The position numbers and the translations under genes were made by a program. DNA of 64,000 nt from Thermobaculum terrenum ATCC BAA-798 (GTDB lineage: Bacteria > Chloroflexota > Chloroflexia > Thermobaculales > Thermobaculaceae): the NCBI RefSeq assembly GCF_000025005.1, contig NC_013526.1, positions 62,001 through 126,000 on the forward strand, written 5' to 3'. The notes below the pieces were generated by a model, which saw nothing but the letters and a program-made list of their open reading frames with translations, ran no database searches and was not told the DNA's origin. Below, piece by piece: positions 43,195 to 52,312 of this stretch. Numbering within the stretch: position 1 is the first letter of the stretch; every line of letters starts with the position of its first letter.

Positions 43195-43839
43195 TCACGA
43201 CTCCCCTGGACCGCTCCAGTCGAACGGGATGTGCTTGCTCGACCTGCCGGTGAAGTTGGTCCGGAAACCGAAGACCTCGGTGGGCTCCATCACGTCTCTG
43301 CTCCCCCAGGTGGCCACCTGGCCAGGTCCGACCTCGCTGCCGGGCGGGTTCATCAGCTGGACCCTCTGCCCGGACGGGGTCGTGGGGCCTGAGAGTGCTT
43401 CGGCTGTAGCGGTCACCTTGCCAGGTATCTCAACTCGCCAGTAGGCCAGGTCGTCAGATACCTCGACCCTGATCGGGGCAAACTCGACCCCTCGCAGGTC
43501 GCCTATGAGCTCGGCAAATCCTGCTGGCCAACCTCCAACTTGACCTCCGAAGATTGACTGGAGGGCCTGCCGCTGGCGCTCGTCGGCCCGCTCGTCTAGA
43601 AAGATAGCCATCGCCGCCTTCGCGCCCGCCCAGATATTGTCATCGAACGCGCCGAGGGCGAGGACGTTCAATCCATCTAGTTGCACGTCGCCGTAATGGC
43701 CCTCGCGGATGTGCCAGACGAGGACACCCTCGCAGTGGTTGTTCGTTGGCGGCTGAGCGAACTCGCAGGGGCATGGCACACTACAACTGCACACATCAAA
43801 CCAATCTCCAGTAACATGCCATTCAGGTACTTGATTCAT
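43195..43839 (-). CDS. DUF1326-family protein (copy 2)
   Basis: 214 residues. WHVTGDWFDVCSCSVPCPCEF has the C-x-C-x3-C-x-C cluster, GVLVWHIREGHYGDVQLDGLN is the conserved core, and HIPFDWSGPGES closes the domain. GGAGGAA lies about 7 bases before ATG 43839. It is separated by 46 bases from the DUF2182 membrane gene, a pairing often seen for these families, which suggests one complex or pathway. Confidence 0.82.
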   Translation of the reverse strand: MNQVPEWHVTGDWFDVCSCSVPCPCEFAQPPTNNHCEGVLVWHIREGHYGDVQLDGLNVLALGAFDDNIWAGAKAAMAIFLDERADERQRQALQSIFGGQVGGWPAGFAELIGDLRGVEFAPIRVEVSDDLAYWRVEIPGKVTATAEALSGPTTPSGQRVQLMNPPGSEVGPGQVATWGSRDVMEPTEVFGFRTNFTGRSSKHIPFDWSGPGES

Positions 43840-43885
43840 TTTCCTATTCCTCCCATGTTTTTGTTCTACAGAGATGGCCAAGCGT

Positions 43886-44689
43886 CTACATCGTCATGTG
43901 GTTCCCGTTGGTCAACGACAAAGCCAGGAGCAGGATGCCTCCCGCTACCATGGCCATGCCCAGCGGCCTGGACACCCGATGCCCGGAGGGCAAGGTCTTC
44001 TCAGCGAAGATGATCACGGCGGCCGTGAGCATCAGTGCTAAGTTCATCATTCCAAGCGCGACCAACCCCACCATCAGTCCCGCGCAACAGCCCAGACAGT
44101 CTATGCCGTGCAGTATCCCGAGCCTAATCGCCCCACTCAGACCGGGTTTGTAGTACTGCATGAGGAAGAACAGTGGGGAGGAGCAACGAGAGTGACACGA
44201 GCGCTTGAGGGCCGTGAACTGGTACAGCCCGCCCGCGACCAGCAGCGCTGCTGGCAGCGCGGTGCCCCATGATCCCATTTGATCGGCAAGCAAGCTGTAG
44301 GCGTACACCGGCAGCCCGACCACCACCCATACGGCGAGGTAGCCTGCTAAGAGTCCGCCCATCCCCAGCCATGGGAATGACGATACAGTCGTGCGCGTGC
44401 GCGACACCGTCCTGTAGAGTAGGATCAGCGGCAGCGTCGCGGGTATCATCATTGCGACCATCATTACGCTCCAACCGAGCAGGAAGAGCGTCACATCGCT
44501 CATGCCGCCGCCCGTCATCATCCCGCCATCCATGCCACCCATTGGATTGGGCCTGTAGATGGTGTAGATCCATGCTCCCAAGGTTATCGTGAGCAGCGCG
44601 ACCGTGATCCACAGGTTCTCGCGCCGCCTGAGGACCTGTAGGGCGTTCGTACCGTGTTGGTGGACTTCGTGCGAGTTCGCTTGCGACAT
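43886..44689 (-). CDS. DUF2182-family metal-binding-like membrane protein
   Basis: 267 residues with about seven membrane segments. Cys/His pairs that could bind metal are at KRSCHSRCSSPL and HGIDCLGCCAGLMVG, which are the family hallmarks; a Met-rich segment (NPMGGMDGGMMTGGGMSD) lies in the first outer loop, and the chain ends NGNHMTM. Met/His/Cys enrichment suggests copper or a similar soft metal, but this is inference. GGAGAG precedes the ATG. Central gene of the DUF1326 cluster. Confidence 0.82.
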   Translation of the reverse strand: MSQANSHEVHQHGTNALQVLRRRENLWITVALLTITLGAWIYTIYRPNPMGGMDGGMMTGGGMSDVTLFLLGWSVMMVAMMIPATLPLILLYRTVSRTRTTVSSFPWLGMGGLLAGYLAVWVVVGLPVYAYSLLADQMGSWGTALPAALLVAGGLYQFTALKRSCHSRCSSPLFFLMQYYKPGLSGAIRLGILHGIDCLGCCAGLMVGLVALGMMNLALMLTAAVIIFAEKTLPSGHRVSRPLGMAMVAGGILLLALSLTNGNHMTM

Positions 44690-44701
44690 GGCTACTCTCC
44701 T

Positions 44702-45004
44702 TTAAGGTACTCTGTTTGCCTGCAGGACAGAGAGCGCGGAGACCGCATACTGGGCGGCGTAGGTCAGCCCTGTCTTGAGCAGGATCATGGGCGTAAGCTC
44801 TCCCTGGTTGATGAGCGTGAGGATCGTCCCTGCAACCAGTGCGATCCTGAGGGCCCGATGGCATACCGGGCGATAGAGAATCGCGCACTGCACGCACAGT
44901 GGGTCGAGAGTGTCGTGGTTGAACTGGTAGCGCCGGCTGCGTCCGAGATGTCGGCAGCTGGTGCTACGTACCTCGATCGACTGTGTGGAAGACGCTCTGT
45001 CCAT
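44702..45004 (-). CDS. NrtS-like small membrane protein
   Basis: 100 residues. After a CVQCAILYRPVC segment the chain reads HRALRIALVAGTILTLINQGE and LLKTGLTYAAQYAVSALS, matching the two-helix NrtS nitrate/nitrite transporter group known from cyanobacteria and other bacteria. The N-terminal 35 residues look unlike the family and the start may be downstream of ATG 45004. It is packed between DUF2182 and a DUF1326 gene in the same direction, so a transport role for this cluster is possible. Confidence 0.6.
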   Translation of the reverse strand: MDRASSTQSIEVRSTSCRHLGRSRRYQFNHDTLDPLCVQCAILYRPVCHRALRIALVAGTILTLINQGELTPMILLKTGLTYAAQYAVSALSVLQANRVP

Positions 45005-45030
45005 GCCCTGCTCCTGCCCCAGGCAATCAG

Positions 45031-45654
45031 CTATGAGGGTGGCCCGGAGTACTCGAACTTAGCGAACGCAGCGTACTTGCCCGAGTGATCGTAGGATACG
45101 CTGTGCTGTACCCGGAACTTCCGGGAGGCGGTAACGCACCCATCTTTCCAGACGAAGCCTTCCGGCAGCAGGATGCGCGGATGCGCCTCCGCCCCTGTGA
45201 CCGGGTTCCTAATGGGCTCGAGCTCCAGGTCCAGAATGCTGCCCGCACGGATCGAGGAATGATGCTCTCGCAGGTCGAGCTCGTAGGCAGCGGGGTACGG
45301 CCCGTAAACTTCTGTCCAGGTGTGCCTCAGGATCGCCCAGGGGCCACCCACCTCACCGCTTACTAGGGTGGAGATGGCTTCGTGCTGGGCGTCATCTGCG
45401 TGCTCGTCGATCAGCACGAGAGCCTTCCCGTTGCCCTCGTGGATCGCCCCCGGCCAGTCGCAGAGGATCGAGAAGGTAAGGTTATCCAGACGTACGTCGC
45501 CGTAGCTGCCCTCATCTATGTGCCAGCTCCACCCACCCTCACAATGGCCTTGGGTGGGTGGTGCATTGAAGTTGCACGGACATCCGTAGTCGCAGTTGCA
45601 TGCCAGGACAATGGTCCCCTTGATCTGCCATGTGGGAGTCGCTTGCGTTGCCAT
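45031..45654 (-). CDS. DUF1326-family protein (copy 3)
   Basis: 207 residues. WQIKGTIVLACNCDYGCPC contains the C-x-C-x3-C-x-C cluster, GGWSWHIDEGSYGDVRLDNL the core, and FAKFEYSGPPS the ending. First gene of the minus-strand cluster. ATG 45654 gives 8-base spacing from GGAGG; ATG 45660 would sit only 2 bases from it. More similar to copy 2 than to copy 1. Confidence 0.82.
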   Translation of the reverse strand: MATQATPTWQIKGTIVLACNCDYGCPCNFNAPPTQGHCEGGWSWHIDEGSYGDVRLDNLTFSILCDWPGAIHEGNGKALVLIDEHADDAQHEAISTLVSGEVGGPWAILRHTWTEVYGPYPAAYELDLREHHSSIRAGSILDLELEPIRNPVTGAEAHPRILLPEGFVWKDGCVTASRKFRVQHSVSYDHSGKYAAFAKFEYSGPPS

Positions 45655-45827
45655 CAACATATCCTCCGCGGTGCTTGGCCACCCGTATCCCTGACGACAT
45701 ACTAATCTCCCGGACCGTTAGCTGTTGCCTTGGCCACTACACCAAGCACTATCCATATGCCCTTGAGATGTCCTTGAGATTGATGTGCGGATCCCCGCCC
45801 CTCAACTATTCCCACACATTGGGACAG

Positions 45828-45833
45828 TATAAT
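45828..45833 (+). promoter_or_regulatory. -10 box upstream of the AraC gene
   Basis: Perfect TATAAT at 45828-45833, about 50 bases before ATG 45881. No good -35 is visible, consistent with activator dependence. Two direct copies of TTGAGAT (near 45763 and 45774) lie further upstream and may be regulator half-sites serving this gene or the divergent DUF1326 cluster. Confidence 0.45.
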
Positions 45834-45880
45834 GATCCTGTTCTCGAGCGTAAGTATAAGGCTCGAGATAGGGGAGTACC

Positions 45881-46984
45881 ATGATGCGGACGCCGAAGGG
45901 GTTGACCAATTCGCCTGATTTCTCCACACGGCGATCGCCGCCGGACCTGCTGGCTGATCTGCTGTCGGTGATCGGCCTGGCGGGTGCCATGGTGCTGCGG
46001 GCCGAGCTCGCTGCCCCCTGGGCTTACGAATCCTCTCCCTCGGGCGACCTGGCCCACATCCTGCACTTGTCGGCGCGACGACTCATGGTGATGTACGTCG
46101 TTACCAAGGGGAAGTGCTGCCTGCGTTTGCACGATGGGATCGCCCTGGAGCTCAGCGAAGGGGAAGTGGTGCTGTTGCCTTATGCGGATCGGCATACCGT
46201 GACCAGCTGCGAGTCGGAGGTAGCTCCAAGCCAATCGCTGCTGCAGGCGTCTTGGCTACAACGACAGCTACCCCAACATGATGGAGCTGGCCCACATACT
46301 GGTCTGATCTGCATCTACCTCCAATGTGATGACCCGATCTTTGACCCCGTGGTAGGCTCATTTGCGCCCGTACTTGAGATCCAGCTACCTACCGGGGCAG
46401 CAACGACCTGGGTTATGGAGAGTGCCCGTTACGCGGCCGAGGCAACTGAGGGACTGTGGCTGACGTCACCTTCCATAGTGCTGCGCCCGCTGGAACTCTT
46501 GCTCCTCGAGGTGCTGCGGCGATACTGGGCAAGCCATCCGCTACAGATCGGCTGGTTCGCTGCCCTGCATGATCCTATCGTGGGGCCTGCACTGAGGGAG
46601 CTGCATGCGGATCCGGCTCACAGGTGGACCGTCGAGGAGCTGGCGCGGCGGTCAGCATGCTCTCGCTCCACCCTCAGCGAGCGGTTTAGCCGCCTGCTGG
46701 GGCGTGCTCCCATGCACTACCTGAACGAATGGCGGCTCCAGACAGCAGCACATCTGCTGCGCGATACAACTTTGAGCGCAGCTGCCGTGGCGTACTAAGT
46801 AGGCTACGAATCCGAGGAGGCGTTTAATCGTGCCTTCAAGCGGGCTATGGGTAATCCCCCAGCACAGTGGCGCCAGCGTGCTGATGGAGTTGCAGCCCTT
46901 GTAGATAGATACTCACGTACAAGAGTCACAAGACAGCCTGATGCTCGTGCTCAGATTATGCAGCCGTTGTATCCTCCTGTATGA
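45881..46984 (+). pseudogene. AraC-family regulator broken by a nonsense codon
   Basis: The intact part has a cupin-type sensor (about 1-190) and the first HTH (WTVEELARRSACSRSTLSERFSRLLG). At 46796-46798 the frame reads TAC TAA GTA GGC TAC; the family has VAYEVGYESE, so GAA became TAA by one base change. The same frame continues VGYESEEAFNRAFKRAMGNP, a perfect second HTH, to TGA 46982-46984. The product would lose half of its DNA-binding domain. It diverges from the DUF1326 cluster, its presumed target. A sequencing error cannot be excluded from sequence alone. Confidence 0.82.
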
Positions 46985-47196
46985 GGGGATGTGCGCATCC
47001 TGGGAACAAGCTGTACGACCTGCTCGGCATGGCCCACCGTCGGGCGCTGAAGGCTTTCTTGACGGGCAGTCATCCCCAAGGGGGTGGACTCCCGATGGCC
47101 CGCATGCAGGTCAGCCCATTTCATCCACCGCAGAGGTGTAGCCAGTGGTGCATCTCTGGGAATGAATCCTGCCTTTGGGTCCGCATCAAGGCCTAG
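46981..47196 (+). pseudogene. Remnant of a DUF4038/DUF5060-type glycosidase
   Basis: The frame reads KLYDLLGMAHRRALKAFLTG and then MQVSPFHPPQRCSQW. It lines up with residues 121-168 of the intact glycosidase at 59274-60860 (VYNLFGMAHCGADVEAFL...PVSPFHPPKGYSEW), and the DNA is visibly similar too. Only about 60 codons remain, with no start, catalytic residues or C-terminal part. It lies on the strand opposite the Lpl-type sugar operon and touches the end of the ADP-ribosylglycohydrolase-like gene. Confidence 0.7.
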
Positions 47197-48548
47197 GGCG
47201 ATTGCCACCTGGTGAGCCTGCTGAGCTCGTAGGTGCGGTGGGCAAGGGATTTTATGTTCTCCTTGCCGAAGCCCACGACGCAGGTGTGCAGCGTGTCGTG
47301 CAGAGGGACGGTCCACTTCTGTGGTAGCTGGTGCGCCCCGAGCATCGTCCCGATGATCGATCCCGCTGTGGCCCCGTTGGAGTCGGTGTCCTGCCCCAGC
47401 TGGACGGCTATGGTGATAGTCCTCTCGAAGATCGTCGAGGCCGGCTCGCCGCCGTTGCCCCAACCGTACATGAGGGCAGCGGCCACTATACACGCGTTGT
47501 TGATGGCTCCCGCGAAGCCGTATTTGCCGAAGCATGAGGAGATGCGCCTGCCCGTCTCCTCCCAGCCGCCGTCCAATTTGGCCCACGCGAGCGTCTGTTC
47601 TAGGGCCTCAAAGAACCGGGACCTCCTGGGTATCTGTGCCAGGCCCATCCTCATCGCTTCTTCGACGTCTTTGGCCACGAAGGTGCTGGCTAGGGTGGCG
47701 GCAACCCACATGGCCCCGTACAATCCGTTCTTGCGATGGGTGAGATAGGCATCCTTCCATGCCAGGGCAGCGGCCAGCTCGGGATTCCCCGGGCAGATGT
47801 AGCCGTACACGTCCGCTCGTATCTGGGCTCCTATCAGCTCTTCTCCGGGGTTGAGGTGGCTCGTGACCTGCTCCAGATCGATCTCCTCCGGATAGTGCTC
47901 ACCCACCGCGGTGGCCAGGTTCAGGTAGACGGAATGCTCAGGTCCCCAGGTCCACATGAACGGGATGGACTCCAGCCAGTTGAGCCCTACGTCCAGCGTC
48001 GTGAACTTCAGTCCATGTCTCTCCAGGAGCTTGAGGGCCAGGCACATGTAGTTAAGGTCATCGTCCTCCTGCGCGTATTGGACGAAGCCTCGCATGCTGG
48101 GCACGCAATCACGCCTGAGTATCTGCCCTGTGCGCGAGCTGGAAGGTACATAGTCGTCCAGGGGATAAGCATCTGCTCCCTCCAGGTAGGCTCTGATCTC
48201 ATCCTGTCCGTACCCCACCTCCAGCGGCTTACCCAGGATGCATCCTACGATCCTGCCCAGCCACCCGCCGTGTATCCTGTCTGCTATCTCCTCTTCAGAG
48301 AGGTACAGGTTGGATAGCTGGACTGGTGCTCTCTCCGCCCGTATCTCATCCAGTCCTGAGGGCTCTTGGTAGGGCCACTCGGGCTGCAGGGGGAGCATGC
48401 GGAGGGTGTCTTGCAGGCGCATCAACTCCTCTGGGCTGGACCTCACCTCCTCCCACCTGGCCATCAGGCCATCCACCACGTAGCCCTGCAGGGCGCGGGC
48501 TTCTATAGCTTGCCGAATGCGTTCGGCCACGACTTTCGTTGGTAGCAT
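47193..48548 (-). CDS. ADP-ribosylglycohydrolase (ARH) family protein
   Basis: 451 residues. ARH landmarks are IADRIHGGWLGRIVGCILGKPLE near 85-108 and the C-terminal metal site LGQDTDSNGATAGSIIGTMLGA. Acidic residues of AQEDDDLNY form the other half of the di-Mg site. Known ARH enzymes cleave ADP-ribose or other N-/O-glycosidic bonds. As last gene of a sugar ABC operon it more likely acts on an imported nucleoside-like or glycosidic compound. GGAGAGG precedes the ATG. Confidence 0.85.
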   Translation of the reverse strand: MLPTKVVAERIRQAIEARALQGYVVDGLMARWEEVRSSPEELMRLQDTLRMLPLQPEWPYQEPSGLDEIRAERAPVQLSNLYLSEEEIADRIHGGWLGRIVGCILGKPLEVGYGQDEIRAYLEGADAYPLDDYVPSSSRTGQILRRDCVPSMRGFVQYAQEDDDLNYMCLALKLLERHGLKFTTLDVGLNWLESIPFMWTWGPEHSVYLNLATAVGEHYPEEIDLEQVTSHLNPGEELIGAQIRADVYGYICPGNPELAAALAWKDAYLTHRKNGLYGAMWVAATLASTFVAKDVEEAMRMGLAQIPRRSRFFEALEQTLAWAKLDGGWEETGRRISSCFGKYGFAGAINNACIVAAALMYGWGNGGEPASTIFERTITIAVQLGQDTDSNGATAGSIIGTMLGAHQLPQKWTVPLHDTLHTCVVGFGKENIKSLAHRTYELSRLTRWQSP

Positions 48549-48561
48549 CGCTCACCTCTCC

Positions 48562-50739
48562 TTAGGGTTGATCTTGCATCGGGATGACCGTTCGCAGTTC
48601 CTCGTCACGTCCCGGGCTCTCCAGCACAGCCTCCGCGCCTGGTAAGCTGATCCTCACCCTGGTGTGGGCATCCGCGCCTCGGACTTTGATGTGCACCGAT
48701 CGCCCATCTGGCTGGACCTCTAGCTCCGCGCTCACCCTCCCGTACCAGGAGGGTAGGTCATGGAAGGAGACTCTACCACCAGGTTGGAGCCATCCGCGGG
48801 GTACACCCGCGAACAGCAGCAGCTCTGCCTCCATCTCCTCCAGGAGCATTGCCCTCTGGAGCAGCCACAACTCAGCCTGTGTCCACCCATGGGGGGCTAT
48901 GCTGTCCACCCTTTGGCACCCCCGCAGATGGGGGATGAGCGTGACGCCATCCGTAGCGTTCTCCGTGCCGACGCCTTCTCCTCCCTCCCGCCAGCCGTAG
49001 AGCCCTGGCAGGTCCTGGTGGCTCAGCCTGTAGTCCAGCACTTGCCAGGCTTTCTCTCTCTGCCCCAGGAGCAGGGCGTTGTGGGCCTGAGCCGCCTCAA
49101 AGTAGAGCCAGTAGGGCTCAGGTAGGTAGCTGCCGTCCTCGGCCGTCCGGACCCTCCTCCAATAGGCATCGATCGCCTCGGCAGCCTGCTGACGCGCTGC
49201 ATGGCCCTCCCACACGTGGCAGGGCCAGAGCATGCTGTTGAGGGTGCGCTCCATGGTGAGCAGCTCGGGATGCTCCTCGGCGTATTTCTGCAGGGATGCC
49301 CAGAGCTGTTCGGCCTCTAACTTCCAGGTAGATGCGTCTTCCCTCTGTCCCAGCTCGGAGGCAGCGTACGCTGCCTCCCTCAGACCGCAGATGGCCCAGT
49401 GGTTCACCCAGCCGATGGAGTAGGAGACTGCGTGATCCATGTTGCCCATGATGAGGCCGTGAGCTGCTGGCAGGCATATCACCCCGAGGTGTGCCTCCGC
49501 CTGCATCTTGGCCAGCACTGGGGTATCGGTGGTTACCCTGATCGGGGTGTCAGCCCGGCGCATCCTCAGGAGCCATTCCACCTTCCGCCTGATGGCTGGA
49601 TACTGAGCGCGCAGCCATTCCAGGTCGTGCGTGAGCCTGTAGTGCTGCACGATGGCCCATATACCCTGACCGGGAGCGTCGCCCTCGGCTCCAAACCCGC
49701 CGAAGAAGTCGTGTCTGCTGCAGAACTCCGTGGCTTCCCAGGCGATGTCGTGCATGCCCGCCAGGTCTAGGCAGCGCATGATGAACACACCATCCCTTAG
49801 CCAGGGCAGTGGGTAGAAGAGCGGCGAGATGCGCACCTGATCGCCCACCATCGCTGTCAGCATATGTACCAAGCCGGCGTGGAAGGCCTCCCTGAACCTT
49901 GCGTCCGGGACATCTACCCGCAAGGTCTCAAGCCTGCTTCTCCACCAGTCCAGATGAGCTTGCCTTCTTGCTTCCCAGCCGTCTGGAAGTGTCGTCCCCT
50001 TGGATGGCATGTCTGCCCTGAGGGCGCTTCTCGGCTGTAGGGGGCACCGCAGCTGGAGCTGCCACCTGTCTCCCGAGCCGAGCAGTAGCTCGTACTTGAG
50101 GAGTGCGTAGCACCACCCACCGTCGTCAGCGGCTTTGGTGGTAGGTGGCACCTCACCCCTCATCGCCAACGGGGATGGGTCCCCCACACCGCACCCGGCG
50201 GCATCTGGGGGGCTTGACACCGACAGGAGAACTCTGCCATCCCGGTCGACGCACGCCGTGCCCTCATCACCAAGCGCTATGTAGCCTACCGGGCCGCCTG
50301 CCGGGCCCAGGGATCGCAGCGCCAGGAACAGCTCGAGGCGCACTGCCTGCGCCCCAGTGTTGACCAACTGGACAGTGGCGTCCACCGCTGGTGCATCCTC
50401 CCCGGCCGGCTGCAGGAGCGAGTGACGAATGCTGAGGTCATCCAGTTGCACGTCGCAGTGCAGCAGTGGTAGGAACCCCTCCTCCCAGCGCCACCGGAGC
50501 TTCTCCAGAGGAGCCCGCTCCGGAGCGAAGAACGTCGCTCCACTGGAGCCCGTGTGCAGCCTGAGCCACCAGGTGACGCCAAAAGTATACATCCCGGGTG
50601 AGAAGCTGTTGCCGGGCTCCACCACCGTCTTGGTCGCCTCAGGAGCTCCAGGCCGCCCCAGGAACACCCTGCAGTCCGACCTGGGAGGTAGCCACTGAGG
50701 GTGTGCCCCAAGGGCCGAGAGCGTGTCCACTGATGCCAT
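48562..50739 (-). CDS. Six-hairpin-type glycoside hydrolase, family not assigned
   Basis: 725 residues. An N-terminal beta domain (about 1-260) precedes an (alpha/alpha)6 barrel recognisable from PLPWLRDGVFIMRCLDLAGM, GIWAIVQHYRLTHDLEWL, GNMDHAVSYSIGWVNHW and GLYGWREGGEG; a C-terminal beta domain (about 640-725) follows. The fold resembles GH15/GH63/GH78-like enzymes but no exact family is clear. No signal peptide, so it acts on imported sugar. ATG 50739 is chosen for AAGGAG upstream. It lies 8 bases after the broken binding-protein gene. Confidence 0.72.
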   Translation of the reverse strand: MASVDTLSALGAHPQWLPPRSDCRVFLGRPGAPEATKTVVEPGNSFSPGMYTFGVTWWLRLHTGSSGATFFAPERAPLEKLRWRWEEGFLPLLHCDVQLDDLSIRHSLLQPAGEDAPAVDATVQLVNTGAQAVRLELFLALRSLGPAGGPVGYIALGDEGTACVDRDGRVLLSVSSPPDAAGCGVGDPSPLAMRGEVPPTTKAADDGGWCYALLKYELLLGSGDRWQLQLRCPLQPRSALRADMPSKGTTLPDGWEARRQAHLDWWRSRLETLRVDVPDARFREAFHAGLVHMLTAMVGDQVRISPLFYPLPWLRDGVFIMRCLDLAGMHDIAWEATEFCSRHDFFGGFGAEGDAPGQGIWAIVQHYRLTHDLEWLRAQYPAIRRKVEWLLRMRRADTPIRVTTDTPVLAKMQAEAHLGVICLPAAHGLIMGNMDHAVSYSIGWVNHWAICGLREAAYAASELGQREDASTWKLEAEQLWASLQKYAEEHPELLTMERTLNSMLWPCHVWEGHAARQQAAEAIDAYWRRVRTAEDGSYLPEPYWLYFEAAQAHNALLLGQREKAWQVLDYRLSHQDLPGLYGWREGGEGVGTENATDGVTLIPHLRGCQRVDSIAPHGWTQAELWLLQRAMLLEEMEAELLLFAGVPRGWLQPGGRVSFHDLPSWYGRVSAELEVQPDGRSVHIKVRGADAHTRVRISLPGAEAVLESPGRDEELRTVIPMQDQP

Positions 50740-50746
50740 GCGGTTC

Positions 50747-52299
50747 TTACTCCTTATATATGCTCGCAAGCTTGTCGCTCATCTCCGCCGAAGCCGCCTC
50801 ACCTCCGGATGACTTCCATTGCCTCACGAACTCATCGAAAGCCGCTGCCGCAGATTTCTCGGAACTATCCTTGACAATTTTGAGAAATGCTCGTGTCTGT
50901 AGGTCGTTGCCGGTGTTGACGAACTTGCCCCACTTGGGAGTCGTAACGCTCTGGCCATGGCTTGGTATCTGGTACTTGCCCTGGTTCTGCCACATCTGTT
51001 TGTACCACCGCTTGAATTCCTCACTCTTACCGTAGAGCAACTGGAAGTCTTGCCACTCTTGTGGCACCCAGGTTACTATGCCAGATGCCAAGGGATGTGC
51101 GCCGGTATCGCCCAAGTTCTTGGGGAAACCATCCTTCGTGCGCTGCGGCAGGAACACGATCTTGCCGTTCTCCTCCTTGTAGTCCCTGCCTGAGATGCCT
51201 AGTACAGTGAGCTTGATACCCTCTTGCTTAGCAGGTAGTTGATAACCTTAGCGGCCCCCACAGGGTTATTACCTCTGAGATTGCCCAGGATGGTTGTGCC
51301 GGCGTACTGGGGCTCGCTAGTATAGCCTCGATGTCCCGCATTGTTGGTGGGCGCTGGCAGTAACCACTCCTTGTAGCCCTTGCCGCCCAGATCCATGTCG
51401 TTCTGGATGCGTCCCACGTGACCACCGCCATTGAATATCAAGGCAGCCCCTTGGCCAGATACGTACAGGTCACGTGCCGTGGTTGCTCCGCTGCCTGTGG
51501 ACCAGGATACTGGGTTCACTAGTCCAGAGACCACCATCTTGCGGAACAGCAACAGCGCCTCCTTCATCTGTGGCTGTATGGCCGCGTACTCCCAGTGGTC
51601 TCCCACCTTGACCCAGCCAGTGTAGGGGATACCGTAGGCGCCTGCAAAGGCGCTCAACAGGCCGTTAACTCCACCTGAGCCATTGAATAGCACTCCCTTC
51701 TCACCTCGATCGATGGCTGCCTTGAGGAACTTGAACAACTCGTCGAAGGTGTCCGGTGGGGCCATGCCGTATTTATCCAGCAGGTCTTTACGTACATGTA
51801 TCAACCCAAAGTTGGGGTAAGTACCTTTACCCCAGAATATCGGCTGTTGGTAGATCTTACCGTTAATCTTCAGCTCGGCTAGCGCAGGTTGTTCGATGTA
51901 CTCTTTTATGACGTTTGGGGCCGCGTCCGCGACCTTGCCTTCGAAAGCTGCGATCACGCCCTCGGTGGCCCACTTCTCCAGTAGATCGGGAGCGGCTGGC
52001 TGAAGCGCCATAATATCTGGTATCTTTCCAGTGGCTATGCTAGCATTGAGCCGCTGACCGTATACCGAACCTTCGATCTGTTGGAGCTTGATCTGCACTC
52101 CGGTCGCTTTCTCTATGGCCTGCAGGATGGGGTCGTTGTCTCCGACCACGGTAAGGGGCGTCCAGATGGTGACGCCGCTGCTGCTAGCGTTCCTGGCGCA
52201 GCCGTAGGTCCCCCCAAGCGTCAGGGCAAGCCCCGCCGCCGCGCCCATTCTCAATATCTGCCGTCTGGTCATCTTGGGTGTATTGTGTTGGTCTTGCAT
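50747..52299 (-). pseudogene. Sugar-binding lipoprotein gene (Lpl type) split by a frameshift
   Basis: The gene starts with TRRQILRMGAAAGLALTLGG and a lipobox YGC, then about 330 residues of solute-binding protein (VTIWTPLTVVGDNDPILQ...). After AAKVINYLLSK the frame runs into a stop at 51199. Inserting one base near 51221-51225 restores KEGIKLTVLGISGRDYKEEN and then joins the second frame (VFLPQRTKDGFPKNLGD...) to its stop at 50747. The intact protein would be about 517 residues. No slippery heptamer is seen, so a one-base deletion (or sequencing error) is likelier than programmed frameshifting. First upstream partner is the permease pair. Confidence 0.8.
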
Positions 52300-52312
52300 G
52301 GCTTCCTCCTCC

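Noticed and set aside
51199-51240. Programmed ribosomal frameshift in the binding protein
   Set aside because: No X-XXY-YYZ slippery heptamer or following hairpin; the local AAGAGGG fits a one-base loss better.
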